Positions 10,367 to 22,290 of a stretch of DNA of 64,000 nucleotides are shown piece after piece. Made by a program: the position numbers and the translations under genes. This stretch comes from Tubulanus polymorphus (lineage: Eukaryota > Nemertea > Palaeonemertea > Tubulaniformes > Tubulanidae), in contig NC_134032.1 of the NCBI RefSeq assembly GCF_964204645.1, positions 12,022,275 through 12,086,274 of the forward strand, written 5' to 3'. How positions within the stretch are numbered: position 1 is the first letter of the stretch; the number at the start of each line of letters is the position of its first letter. The notes under the pieces are model-generated. The model was not told where the DNA came from. It was given only the letters and a program-made list of their open reading frames with translations, and did no database searches.

Positions 10367-11441
10367 AGATGTTCGTCGGACAGAGTTGCGGTTGTATCCC
10401 TGCCTTTAACTGAATAGCTCGTTATATGATCCGTTGGAACATTGCCAGTTGTCTCTTAAGAATGTTTTATACCGGTATGTTCAATTTGAAGAAAATTGTC
10501 TAAGAATTCAAAGTTGGCCGTTTGAAACTTTCTGAATGTGTTGAAAGTTGTCCTCTTGAAACTTTCCGAATTTATTAGAGATGCCCAATTTCCGCACGCA
10601 TTTTTACAAAAAGTTCTACCAAACTGGTAACTGTGAGTCCTATGTGCTAGTACGACATTGAAAAAATTGTAATTTCCTATTTCGTTAATTGTAAAAACTA
10701 TAGTTTTGTTCTGGTCAGAGGTAGTCATTTCCTTTGAAAAAATATATTTTCCATAAAAAATGAATGATTTTTATTTGAAAGTGGATTTGGTTTTTTAAGA
10801 GGTTTTGATTAGGCCTATATTTCTGGTAAATCAATCATGTTCCAATCAAGGACAGGTCGCCTCGTTCGTTCACAACAACGTTGGTAATTATGGACATTTA
10901 TTCATTAAATCATTAAAGGTTGCGCTTGGTGAATTCGCCCTACGAAAAAAAGCATTCCGCTACGCATCCTGTGGCACGCGAGTAGATCAGGACAACCTAT
11001 GGCAAGCGAGTAAACAGTGTTTGGTCAGCCAGCTGTGGCACGCGAGTATACACAGTTCGGTATCGATCTGCTGTGGCAAGTGAACGCGGAAGTGAAATAG
11101 CTGTCAAAAATGGAAATGATACCCAAGAAGTTAATGAAATTCAGCGATTATGTAAATAACGGAGATTAAAATCACTTCCAGCCAGAAATAATGCGCAATA
11201 AACAATAAATATAAGTCAACTGTAGAGGTGAGGTTGATATTTTTACACACCAGAAAAATTGGGGTACAAAAAACGAGGAAATGGGATCGTTCTATTATGT
11301 CTAATAAATAACACTTTATGAAGTAGCCTATTTAGTAATAATGTGCTTTTTTACAGAATTTCTTGTTAACCGTTAGAAATTATTTTTGTATCTTCTTCAC
11401 AGAAACAGATAGTTTTCTACTGCAGTGGCGACTGGTGCGTT
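10367..11441. other. intergenic gap TDP2 to TTPA-like gene
   Basis: Holds the TDP2 3' end, candidate AATAAA signals at 11,197-11,202 and 11,204-11,209 (far from the stop, so uncertain), and the short tandem array at 10,968-11,090. I see no other gene. Confidence 0.5.
10968..11090 (+). repeat. 38-bp-spaced tandem repeat, TGTGGCACGCGAGTA core
   Basis: The core TGTGGCAMGYGAGTA occurs four times at roughly 27-38 bp spacing (CTGTGGCACGCGAGTAGATC, CTATGGCAAGCGAGTAAAC, CTGTGGCACGCGAGTATAC, CTGTGGCAAGTGAAC). The core resembles TTGTGGCAAGTGAGGATCC of the 76-bp satellite and ACTGTGGCATGCGAGTAATG of the 1.7-kb units, so the three repeats may be related. Confidence 0.65.
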
Positions 11442-11465
11442 GTGTGTGAGTGGTTCGATTGTAAT

Positions 11466-14400
11466 ATGATGGCTACTTACGACATCGTTGATGAAGATCA
11501 AGTGAATTTACTGCAGCCGCAAACGTTGAGTATCGAATTACAAAAGAAAGCCTACATGGAACTGAACGAGAAAGCCGAATGGAGGTCGCGCGATATCCAG
11601 GCCTTGAGAGACATGGTCATCGCTCATCCGGGTTAGTATTGTATTGTAGGCTAACTAGGTTTCGATGAGCGTCTTGTAGGCTTAGATGATGTCCTTGGCT
11701 ACTGCACATAGTCATCTTTGCTTGCCAGGGTTTAATTGACAAATCTCATGCCAACACAAACCGTGGTCACAGTTCCTTTGTCAGTCTATAACACTGCCCA
11801 AGATTTCCTGGCTACCACCAGTCTATATATCTAGCCAATCTGCTGGTGAAAAACAACGCATCTGATTGGCTAGGTATGGACAGGTGGCCGCCCAACAGTG
11901 TGATGTGCCAATGAATCTTGGTCGGTGTAGTAGACTAATGGTCTGCGGCCAGGGTTTGTGTTGGCATGAGCCTCACTGGGAGACGATCAAACCTTGTCTA
12001 GCGAGCTCAGTATGCACAGTAGTGACACCTGGCGGTCCTCACTTGCCACAACCGGTATTTCTACATAGCGTCATTGTTGTCTTTCTATTGTAGGTCTAAC
12101 AGCTCGCACGGACGATGCATTTCTACTGCGCTTTCTTCGCGCTCGTAAATTCGACTACGACCGCGCATTCAAATTGCTCGTCAATCATTACAAAATTCAA
12201 AAGAAATATCCGGAAATTTATTCCGATTTCCGTCCATCGACCGTTAAACACGTATTCGACGACGGTATCGTGAACGTGCTTCCATCGCGAGACCGATTCG
12301 GCTGTCGGATTCTCGTTCAACGTCCCGGTGAGTTCAATAAGCTGCAACCAATCCTTATGGCAACCTGACTTGAGAGCATACAGGGTAGCCTCAATCAGTC
12401 AGTTTTGGTGGTACATATCTTATAAAAGTCTTATTAGGACCAGAATGCATTGGCAGTCGACCTAAATCATCATTTTTTAATCCATTTGAAACTGTATTGA
12501 AGGATATCCAAAAAATCTGAATTGAGAGGGGTTCCTGAGAGATTTGAAAGTTTAACAATATTTTTCCATGCCTACCAACTGAAATTTGATGCGTAGGCAT
12601 GGAAACATATTGTTAAACTTTCAAATCATGGAGTCACTTCTCTTCATTTAACCCCTTTCAGTGAAGACTCTTTGGATATCCTTCAATACAGTTTCAAATG
12701 GATTTAAGAATGATGATTTAGGTCGACTGCCTGTCCTTTCTGGTCCTTTTATCAGGTATGTACTACCAAAAATGACTGAGCTAGGCCACCTGGAATGCTC
12801 TCAAGTCAGATTGAAATAGACATTATTCAGTAACCTGTCTGTGGTTTAGTTTCACGATATTTCGGATATTTTCATAAACCACAGCCCATCCGATTATAAA
12901 AGCTTACCACTAATGATTAGGTAACTAATTACAACCATCCCTTACCCTCAAACATCAGGGATCAACATCTTGAACCAAAATGTCTACTGGAGGTGGTTGT
13001 TGTTCACATTCGTGAAAGGATATAACTTGTAAATATTCAAGCCTATTTCAGTCTTAATGGATTTCATAGAGCAGTGCTGCCAACTGTTCCTGAATTTCAA
13101 TATTGGTTACTATTATATAACCAGAAATACTGATTTGATGCATACAGAAATATGAAAGATGTTACTAAGGGTCTTACTGTTGATTACTGATTGATTTAAG
13201 CATGTTCTTTCATATTTCAATGAAATGTTACTGAAAATAGTTCAATTTGTAACTGATAGCAATTTTCAGCCCTGATAAAGGAAAACCCACGATATCAGTT
13301 CAACAAATATTGTTGTGTTCATATTCGAATGAACTCCTCAGAAGTTGAGTAGACGGATTCTACCCGAAACATAAGAAAAAGAAAACATTAACAGTTGTTT
13401 CAATTGATATTGTGGGGATGATATTCTCAGGATATTTCCGAAAGAGTCTGGATGAACAAAGTTATGATTTAGAAATAAGATTTCATCGAAAAATTGCAAC
13501 ATTTCGGATTCAAAATATGATGATTTATGTATGCAATAAATTGTTACAGGTTTATACGACGCTGTAAATATGCCGTACTCCGTAAATGATGCTTTTAAAG
13601 CGACTTTAATCACTTTGGAGAAACTAGTTGAGGTAGGTCGGATATAGGATCAGAGCGAAATCTACTGAGTCCAGATCCTCAATTAGCATTTGAAGTCGGA
13701 AGATTAATTGACTGAAAATATTAAAACCACTTCGAATTTGTTCAACTAAGACTCAGCTCACAGTTTCACTCATATTCTTGGTTTAGTTACTTTTTAACAA
13801 AAGCAACAATACGGTGGTCTCAGTAGCTGAGTGAGATAAGGTGTGATGCCGTCGTGAGGTTAAATGAATAATTCAATAGGGTGCGTCTTGGAAAACCAAG
13901 ATCTAAGCGACGTAAAGCCAAAACAAGCAATATACCTCACCTCCTTCAATAACCAGACCACGATTTAGTCAGTAACCTATCCGTGGTTTACTCGGTAACC
14001 TGTCTGGGGTTAATCAGTATAATCTGTCTGCAGTTTAGTTTCATAATCAGATATAACAACTCTTTGATATTCTAGCCTATTTAATTACAAAAGTTAAACG
14101 GTTAGCTACCCCCTCCTAGGCTTCACCACTCAAACGATATTTTCAATATTCAGGAGGAGGAGACTCAGATCAACGGTATTCAAGTGATAGTAGATTTGAC
14201 CGGGGTCGGATGGCCGTTAGCGAAATGCCTGGCGAGGTACAGCAGTCCGAGTATGATGGTGAATATTATGCAAGACGCGTTCCCGATGCGGGTTAAAGGC
14301 GTTCATCACATTCACGAACCGAAAGTTTTCGGTTATATATTCAACCTGATTAAACCGTTTCTCAAAGAGAAATTAGCAAAACGGGTAAGCCACCTTTGTG

Positions 14401-15495
14401 GAACCACCTGATGTCATCTGAATATGAATTAACCTTAACTGAAGAAGTTCCCTACTTATACACATCATCAAATAACTACATAGACTCTTGAGAAAATAAA
14501 GACCCCCATGATATCACTATCTTCATCAGATTTTTGTGAGGAGACATAGTTTGAGTTTGCACATTCCCAATAGGCAGGCGTTAAAACATCTAGTTACAAA
14601 ATTGTTTAAGTTAAGATAGTTGCCTAGCTGGTTGTGATATTTTGATTTTTACAAAAAAAATTCAGATTAAGTATTTACCTGTAGCCTGTTATTTGAATAA
14701 TAGTCATTTTGTTAACAAAATCTTGTTCTAAGAAAACTTGCCTAGTCCAATACCATATATACGGTACTCTCCATTGTAAGATCATGTACATAGTCTAGCG
14801 AAAATAGCTGTTTCAGTATATCTCCCTATGACATTATTAACTGCTGCGTTGATATCCTGTTAATGATCATTAATTTCTTTCAGATTCATTTTCACCGTTC
14901 CGACTTAGAGAAATGTTTTTACAACGAATTCCCGCGAGAGATTTTACCGAGAGACATTCAACTGGGAGGTTACTGCGACCCATTACCTTCACAGGTTAGT
15001 GTTGCTCTGAATAGGGGACTGATTCTGAATCTTGTTCTGAATAGGGCACCGATAGTTAACTACAGTTGATCAAACCTTGATTCTAACAAGTTCTTGAAAA
15101 AAAAATCTGGTTTAGTTGCACAGATGTATCATCAGTACGATAGTGTTTAGTTGTTATGAGCTGAGCAAAATAAGATGGAATTAAGTGAAAATCTGAATTC
15201 AAGATTGGAAAGATAAAATAGGAAATCACAGAATAAAGTTTGTTTTTGGTCGAGTTAGTCAAAGTGGAAGTTGGCCATTTCTAAGTTTACCGTACATACA
15301 AGTGTGTTGAATTACGCATTATATTTCTGTTCGCAGTGGTGGACTGATATCGTAATGGCTGCCGAAGAGGAATTCGAGGGCTACAAGAAACACTGTCTCG
15401 ACGAAGTTCGTTTGATGGAAGCGCCACCTACGACTGACGAGCTGACTCAATGCGGCGTCCTGATCGGTCCTTACATGAAATTACCCTCGTCTTGA
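11466..15495 (+). CDS. CRAL-TRIO lipid transfer protein, alpha-tocopherol transfer protein-like
   Basis: Six exons, 327 aa: 11466-11631, 12094-12327, 13550-13632, 14154-14384, 14884-14994, 15337-15495; all phases match. Such cytosolic proteins carry a hydrophobic ligand (tocopherol in TTPA) between membranes and bind phosphoinositides. The CRAL-TRIO N-terminal helical domain is plain (DDAFLLRFLRARKFDYDRAF). The lipid-binding domain follows, with QINGIQVIVDLTGVGW, then DAFPMRVKGVHHIHEPKVF and IKPFLKEKLAKRIHFH, which cover the gating helix and basic lipid-headgroup patch. The C-terminus is longer than in human TTPA. The first exon may start at 11442, 11466 or 11469; I chose the first of the two adjacent ATGs. 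Paralogy among TTPA, TTPAL and clavesin cannot be settled here. Confidence 0.88.
11700..12022. repeat. foldback element in TTPA-like intron 1
   Basis: The two halves are imperfect inverted copies around about 11,850. Outer arms: ACTGCACATAG against TATGCACAGT. Middle: CATGCCAACACAAACCGTGG against CCAGGGTTTGTGTTGGCATG. Inner: ATATCTAGCCAATC against GATTGGCTAGGTAT. A partial 76-bp satellite unit abuts the right end (12,023-12,055). A related half-copy lies near 25,735-25,860. Confidence 0.75.
12023..12055 (-). repeat. 76-bp satellite, partial unit
   Basis: GACACCTGGCGGTCCTCACTTGCCACAA in the same order as the satellite (minus orientation), directly attached to the foldback element. Confidence 0.6.
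12365..12809. repeat. 445-bp foldback (long hairpin) element in TTPA-like intron 2
   Basis: Nearly the whole element is one inverted repeat. CTGACTTGAGAGCAT at the left matches ATGCTCTCAAGTCAG at the right. Inside, GGTCGACTGCCTGT pairs with GGCAGTCGACC, TTTGAAACTGTATTGAAGGA with its complement, and the apex is CCATGCCTAC / GTAGGCATGG near 12,585. It is non-coding. I see no clear target duplication. Confidence 0.85.
12829..12925. repeat. dispersed CAGTAACCTGTCTG repeat, copy 2
   Basis: Starts CAGTAACCTGTCTGTGGTTT and contains CCCATCCGATTATAAAAGC as in the copy at 7349-7500. It lies directly after the foldback element. Confidence 0.65.
13809..13945 (+). repeat. tRNA-derived SINE, copy 2 (internally deleted)
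   Basis: Starts with a tRNA-like head GGTGGTCTCAGTAGCTGAG (A-box-like TAGCTGAGTGAG). The middle with the B-box is missing. The tail TTGGAAAACCAAGATCTAAG then GCGACGTAAAGCCAAAACAA matches the copy at 35,583-35,795. Confidence 0.65.
13968..14105. repeat. dispersed CAGTAACCTGTCTG repeat, copy 3 (diverged)
   Basis: Contains three tandem variants of the opening motif (AGTAACCTATCCGTGG, GGTAACCTGTCTGGGG, ATAATCTGTCTGCAG) and a diverged version of the rest of the copy at 7349-7500. Confidence 0.5.
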
Positions 15496-18355
15496 CATCG
15501 CTCAATAGAAGGCGCTTTCGTATTGATGTATCCTTACTGGAAAGATGGCTGTCATAAAGTTGTCGATTCGATTGTTGACGTCATAGTGATTTCTGGAGGC
15601 GGCCATCTTTTCAAGAATAGGGTTTGGATGCAGATTCAAATGCAGCTTTGCTTAGCAACAACATGATTAACAGCAAGTTCTTCCAAAATTAATAATTGGT
15701 TATTTGATTACCCGGGTAGTTGTAATTAAGAAACTCAGTATTTCAATCGGTACCCAGTTCCACAGTTTCGAGCATCAGTTAAGCGAAAAAAGGTTAACTT
15801 ATCTGAATTTGAATTGAATATTCTAGGCAATAACAAAATGATACGTTGTTTTTTCCTAATCAGTCGGGTCGTATAATAAAATGCAATACAATTTGTAATC
15901 AGTTCATTTCTATAACTGTCGGGTCTGGTTAGCTTGATCGTGATTTAAAAAAAGTAATCTACAGGGTAGATAGGCGCCAACTTTTAAGCCCAGCAGAAAG
16001 GAGAAACAATTAGGGGATCAATTTTTTAGCCTTACTCCTTTCAGATCTTAACTCGAATACTGTGGAACCGTGGCCTTAGATTCTAGCTTTTTCTAGATTA
16101 TTATTATCAAGTGAAATCAATGCAGAAGCGGATCCAAGAGCGAGCTTTAGGGGATCTCGACCCCCCTTACTCTGTGTGCGAAAATTTTCTGATAGTGATT
16201 GATACTGATCATATTAATGATGAGACTAGAACCACAATTCAAATATTTATCGATCGCTATTTCGGCGTCTGCACACATTTTCGTGAATGAAATTCTCTTC
16301 TCAGGAGATTTATGCAATTTTCATCGAAACATGGAAGAATTAATTATATCTGAGAAACCACTGCACTTGACCCCCCTCTGCTCATATTTCTGGATCTGCT
16401 CCTGCAACGCTTACATCGAAAGCAATATCCACACAGTTGCCTTATAGGAAGTTACTGGGGAACTAGTTTTAGACGCCTTCCATGTAAATCTGATAACCGT
16501 ATAAAGTGCAAAACAGAAGAAAATCAAATTTTCTTTGAACAACGAAATTGTTCTGACGAAAATCTCTAAAGATTTAAATGCATATATGTTTGATAAGAGA
16601 ATTGTGCATTCAAGAGAACTATTACTGAACAAGTCTTCGATAGTAGATATTAAGATCAAATCCTGATTACTTGTAGGTGTGATGGCATGATGTCTAGGAT
16701 TCTCCCCAAATCTGCCTCTGGGGTGGTCGACTTTTCTTCCACCCAGCAGAGCTTCCATCGGCAATATTTAAAATGAGATTTTATATATATTTTAACTATG
16801 TGTATAAACTAGGTATCTATATATTTTGATTGTTAATTTATGTGGTTTTATTCAAATTGTTAGTTCTATGTATGAACATGTATATATGTGTTTAAACAAA
16901 GTTTTATTTGAAACTACAACTGGGTACATTTCTAACCCTGTAATCACAGTCTTCAACATAAACAATTTTCTGTTCCCAACAAATAACTTGAATGTTTAGC
17001 CCCAAGTCAGCGTAGAATTTTAACAAGTCTGATCTTTACAACAGTTAGAGACTGAGTCTACGGCATTTCTTAAAACTCTTACTCAGTACAGTAATCCAGT
17101 ATTTGACACCAAGAAGCCAGGCTAGAATTTGAGCAGTCTTTTTGAACGAACTTCCAACCCAATTGAATAGATATTTATGTAAACATACAACGTATTTACC
17201 GATCAAAGAAGTTGCAATTTTAGCAGGTTTTCCTATCTCACTACAAGGACTAAAGATCTTGATGAATGTATTTTTGAATAATTCAATGGTTTATGAGTGA
17301 GAATTATATTTGTAAGCACATAATTGTTCCAACACAAAATATATTGCAAACGAAAAAATATATGCATCGAAATAAATATCTATTCTATCTATTCTAACGA
17401 AAACATGTTCTTTTCAAGCTTGTAAGTTTTCACCCCTCACTTGGTTTGTAGAAGTAAAGTTAAAGCTATAAGAAGCACATTTTCAGCTCATTTTGCGGAA
17501 CAAAACTTGCACTTTCTGCATATCATGATTGATTTGTCAAAATGAAAATTCGGAAGAAGTAAATTGGAATAACTTCTATTGGAAAGTGGCCTTAAAGTCA
17601 TAATTAAAAGAATAAGTTCATTAAATGAAGCGTTAACGTTGATGGAATTGGCGATTGAAACAACTCTGCCAGCCACCGCAAAAATAGCGATCTTGACCGT
17701 CTAGTGCTGTCGCCCATAGAGAGCGGGTAAAACGTGAACTAATGTCACATAACACTCGCTTACCAGTCTTTGGAAAGTAGTGGACAAACAATTTACCGAT
17801 TTGCGGGCTGGATTCCCGAAAAGGGGATTATCCTTTGGAGATGATTTGAGAAGAGTTACTGTCTGAGGGTTAATTTTCGAAGGGGTCTATTAAGGCTATT
17901 TTAGGAGTAATTGCCTAGGGGTGACTATGTCAATGACTCAGTGGAGTTGTAAAGGGACCGCTGGGGGGAGGCTCCGGCGCGGCGCCCAACCCCAACACAC
18001 AGTATTTAGTTAATAAAAACACTATTTCTCATCATGTTTCCATGTCACACATTTTCATTACCACGAAAATATTGTTTCGTTCGTAAAACGAGAGGCTGCG
18101 TAGTAACAATGAAGTATAAGCATGTTTTTAGTTATTCCGAAAACTACTGAATGCCTCTAAGATTTGAAGTATTAAAAACCCAGCACACTAGCATCGGCTA
18201 CGAAACATAGTTGCCCTATTTTTCTGCATCCCTTTGAAGAAATCTTACATTTGTGGATTTGAACGATTTTCGCGCACTTTAATTAGTACGTAGGATACTC
18301 TCGCAATTGCCTGAACAATAGTAACCACACGAAGCTAGGGCTGGTTAGAATCTAC
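15496..18355. other. intergenic gap, TTPA-like gene to glycosyltransferase
   Basis: About 2.9 kb, AT-rich. It holds the TTPA-like 3' UTR (AATAAA at 15,875-15,880), an old TIR end near 15,746, and a stretch at 17,690-17,770 resembling on the minus strand the GGGGCAGCACTTGACGG arm of the 1.7-kb units. An open frame on the minus strand at 16,411-16,764 matches nothing I recognise. I see no supported gene. Confidence 0.5.
15875..15880 (+). other. polyadenylation signal of the TTPA-like gene
   Basis: AATAAA 380 bp after the stop codon, the first such motif on this strand after the coding end. Confidence 0.5.
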
Positions 18356-21329
18356 ATGTTGTCAACATGTATGAACGACGCTACAATAATAAAACAAGAC
18401 GAATATAAGACGAACCATTACAAAACGACTACGAGTCTACGGCGCAACGAACATTCAAGAAACAGCTTGTTGATAGGGGATTACGACGACTTGAACAGGC
18501 ATCGCCGTTATATTTCCCTCTGGAGCTGGGGCAACATGCCTTTGCCAAGGTTCGTAGTTATTCGAAATATAATTTCTGAATCATATTATACAAAATGTAT
18601 ATTTCTACTTGACTTGAGAGGACGGGTAGCCTATAGCTCAGTCGATTTGATGGTAGGCCTGCATGTAAAAGTAAAGTGAAAGTCTTGACCAGGACGGCCT
18701 GCAACTGAACTAAAACATTGTTTTTACGGATTGCAAAAAAGTATTAATCGAAGAAGAAATGCTTGACTCCTTTGATTTGATTGTTCAACAATATGTTTCC
18801 ATGCCCGAATAGCATAGTATCATCGTGTTGAAACATTGTCGTTCGAAAAAGTTGACATTTTTTTCTGATAACAAGTACGTAAAGTGGTTACAATCACTAA
18901 TGTATTTCGTCTAGAATCGAGGGGAAGGTATGTCACTCTTATGCAGGTTAATTATATCTAATAAGTACTACTCATGCCTTATGTTGGTAAACATATATGT
19001 GTGTCTGCTGTTATTAGACTCACTGGATGGGGATGAGGACTCACGCAATTATTCATTTCTGACTCTCTGGTATCCCACTGTGGACTCTGGTATCCCTTGA
19101 CGACCATCAGCCTAACTGCCGGCATCCATAATCCAAAGATCAATATTACACATTGATGTACATGTGTCAGGCGAATTCCCGAACAATGGTGAATGGTTTT
19201 GATGAAAATATCATAAGAGTATATCAAATATCAGCAGGAGGCCGGCGGGCTACAAAAAGAACCACGGCGTGAAAAAAATTTTATAGATGGTTAGGTGAAA
19301 GTTTCTTAATTTAAATTTACACAGGATTTATACAAATCAATTATAACAGCGTTTAAACATGCGAATTTTCGCGTCCTTTGGGTCGCGGATTCAGTGGAGG
19401 CCCTCAAGCGGCCCGCCCCCCTCTTTTTGCCAAGGTAACATTTTGACAAACTGGCTTAAGAAAGTTACACATACACCGTGGCAAGTTATTGTCGGGTATC
19501 TTGTTCTAAAATCACTTAACACTTGCATATGCTCAGATCAGAAAATGATTCATTTTTCAAAATTTTTTGTGCATTAAATCATGATCAGTTTTACTATACT
19601 GGCAGTTATAGGAATGAGAAGATAACCAATTTCATTACATTTTACAAAATTAACTGGCCTATTTGGAGAAACAAAGGTATCATTTTTGTTTAGCCCAAAT
19701 GGAATACTTAGAATGAAAGTAAATTTTTATCAATCTCAAAATAGTTGAATGATTTTCTCTAGGTTTCTCAGTATGTGTTTATACCTCGCCTTTTTCTCTG
19801 TATGGGCAGATTTAGTGTGGTAGTGAAAACCCGGTGCATGAAATAAAACTTCCTTGTTCGTCTGGCGTCGGTTATTTATTGAACTTATTTCATGTCATTA
19901 GCATACGTACAGTTGACTAAAGCATTTTGTACAGGACATTCAGTTTTTTTTCGCGTGAATGGCGTAGATGTTACAAATTCAGCAAAAATAGAATCTGAAT
20001 GCTGAAAATATGAACAAGTATACAAAGTCATGATCGCTGTACTGTAAAGTACTGACCTGATGATATTCATATGTGTCGGATCAATATCAGAAACAAAAGC
20101 TCAGGAAGCCTTGTGTAAGTCTGATCTTTCGGAACCCGAAGAAAAATTATCCGACTTAGAAAAAGTCCGACTTTTGAATGGTAGGATTTCCGGCCTTTTT
20201 CGAAAACTACGACTTGAGAATCAATTTCTGTAAACGGAAAAATTAAAGCAGCATCTACAAGAAGTGATTTAAAAACATCTGACCGAAAAATCTTATATGC
20301 TATTGTATTATTTTTAGATTCAACAAGTGGATTGTTCTAGCCACGTGCCTGGTTTTAACATTTATCATTTGCGGAATGATTAATAAAAAGAAGGGTGTGA
20401 AAATGCGTAGTGTAACCAAAATGATAGAAATGCAACGTGTAAGCAAGATGGAGAGGAAAGTAACCAAAATGATGGAGGGGAATAAAGTATCCAAAATGAC
20501 GGAGACACCGTCGACCAATAGTATGGGGTCTTTACGAGGTATCGAATTCGTTAAAAACAATGCCACATTATGTCGGGGAAACCCCAAAACAGTCGTCGTC
20601 ATCATATCACATTCGGATAACTACAAACAACGGCGGGCGATTCGTGCAACGTGGGGTAAATCGACGAGTGATATTCGGTATGTTTTCTTGCTGGGATTAT
20701 CGCCGGGTCAACGCAGGGAAAAGATCGCGACCGCCGAAGTGGATACACACGGCGATATCGTGCAGATGAATATGGTGGAAATGTATTACAGACTGACGAT
20801 GAAATCGGGGGCTATGGTGAAATGGGTTAATGAATTTTGCCGACACGTGAAATACGTCATCAAAATTGACGATGACATGTATTTAGACGCCGGGCAGTAT
20901 ACGTCGGCGTTAGATGCGCGCGCCGGTCATAATGCATATTTATTGTGTTACTTGGTGAGGAATCCGGGTGTTAACAGAAATCCTAAAAGTAAATTTTATG
21001 TCAGTCGGGAGGATTGGCCGTCATCACGTTTCCCGAATTATTGTTCCGGTACCGGGTACGGTTTCACGGCGAAAATAATTCCCGATATGTGGAAAACGGC
21101 TCTAGAAACTAAACTGATGAACAACGAAGACGTCTGGTTAACGGGTGTTGTAGTTAGTAAAATGAAAGGTGTAAAACGAATTGACGATCGTCGCATCAAT
21201 TTGACATCTCGCGCGAGGAACTGGTGCGAATCGAAAGATTACATTACGACGCACAGACTAAGCCCTCAAAATCTGATGGATATATGGAAAGATAAATTAT
21301 CCGGGAAGACTTGCCCTCCGAAAAAGTAA
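18356..21329 (+). CDS. beta-1,3-glycosyltransferase, family 31 (Galactosyl_T)
   Basis: The catalytic exon is certain: 20318-21329, stop TAA. It encodes a type II Golgi membrane protein: NKWIVLATCLVLTFIICGMI is the membrane anchor, then a lysine/methionine-rich stem, then the catalytic domain. Family motifs are RRAIRATWG, a DDD metal site (KIDDDMY, usually DDDVF), YCSGTGYGFT, and NEDVWLTGVV for the EDVxxG motif. It would transfer a sugar in beta-1,3 linkage from a UDP-sugar; donor and acceptor cannot be read. No ATG precedes the anchor in frame before a TGA, so an upstream coding exon is needed. The best candidate is 18356-18549 (donor GTTCGT), which joins in phase and gives a 401-aa protein with a basic cytoplasmic tail. 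That first exon is a guess; the start could be 18,371. Confidence 0.75.
20384..20510 (+). repeat. repeated V-[ST]-K-M motif in the glycosyltransferase stem
   Basis: Four loose repeats encode RSVTKM, RVSKM, KVTKMM and KVSKM, about ten residues apart. At DNA level they share GTAACCAAAATGAT-like or GTAAGCAAGATGGA-like cores. Slipped duplication of a short unit is the simplest origin. Confidence 0.7.
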
Positions 21330-21960
21330 CATAGAAACCTAGATTTCTCTCGTCACACCGTGTGCCTTATTTCTATTTTCAGCAAAGTAAGAACGAAAGA
21401 ATATTGTCCCTAGAATACAGTAATGTTGATGTAGAGGCAATTATGGTGGTATGAAGATAATACATATCATCAAAAATTAAAGTGGTCCTAATGGATTTTA
21501 GATTTTAGATTTATAGATACATATATCGGAATTTTCCGAGGGCACCGTCGAGAATCCGATAGATCATAAAATAATCCCCTTTTCCTAATCTTCGTTCCAA
21601 ACAAGAAAATTATATAACCTAATAGTTAATTGACGCCTCGAAGAATAACACTGCTTTAGGTAATATTATTGACAATGTATATATGATATCATTTTAATAT
21701 AAATTATATAATGAAAAGGATCATGAAAGTTATTTTGGATTTGAATTTACCCATGTATCGATGGCCGGCAACCAGTCTCACGAGATAATCATTAAAAATC
21801 AATCATAAGTAACACATATTGACAAGAATGGATAATATTGAGGATCGATAAAGCTATATTGGATTTTGAGGAAATCGTAGACCGCTTGCCGCTTCACTCC
21901 GTCGATTATCACGCACGTGGTACAAACCCGGAACTGCTGCAACTCAAACCCACAGGGACT
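21330..21960. other. intergenic gap after the glycosyltransferase gene
   Basis: AT-rich 3' UTR and spacer. No canonical AATAAA is obvious; variants such as ATATAAA near 21,695 could serve. I see nothing else. Confidence 0.4.
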
Positions 21961-22034
21961 CGTATTTGAAGTTTGGGGTGAACTGTAGCTTAGATCATCC
22001 AGTATCTCTGGTACTAAAAAAAATATATCTTTAT

Positions 22035-22101
<67 letters not shown>

Positions 22102-22155
22102 TACCAGGGATACTGGATGATCTAAGCTACAGTTCATCCCCAAACTTCAAATACG
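21961..22155. repeat. palindrome with (TA)n centre
   Basis: Two 55-bp arms (21,961-22,015 and 22,101-22,155) are nearly perfect inverted copies: TGTAGCTTAGATCATCCAGT on the left, ACTGGATGATCTAAGCTACA on the right. Between them lies about 60 bp of alternating TA (22,037-22,099). It would extrude readily as a cruciform. Confidence 0.85.
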
Positions 22156-22189
22156 TGGCCACTGTGCTCAAAACGCCAATCGATTGCCA

Positions 22190-22290
22190 GTTGTCCGGGC
22201 TCAGCTTAGTGAGTTCGAATCCCTTTGCGGGTGATGAAAGAGCGATTTGGGCTCGGTGGCACTAGCGCCAGCGTTGGTTAAATAAAAATG
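22190..22290 (+). repeat. tRNA-like SINE fragment, GCTTAGTGAGTTCGAATCCC type, copy 1
   Basis: GAGTTCGAATCCCT resembles a pol III B box. The block GCTTAGTGAGTTCGAATCCC followed by CGGGTGA recurs at 42,355-42,400. There is no complete tRNA cloverleaf. Confidence 0.5.

Noticed and set aside
16411-16764. 117-codon open frame on the minus strand after the TTPA-like gene
   Set aside because: Matches no domain I know, ends in hydrophobic low-quality sequence, no splice context. Possibly part of an old repeat.
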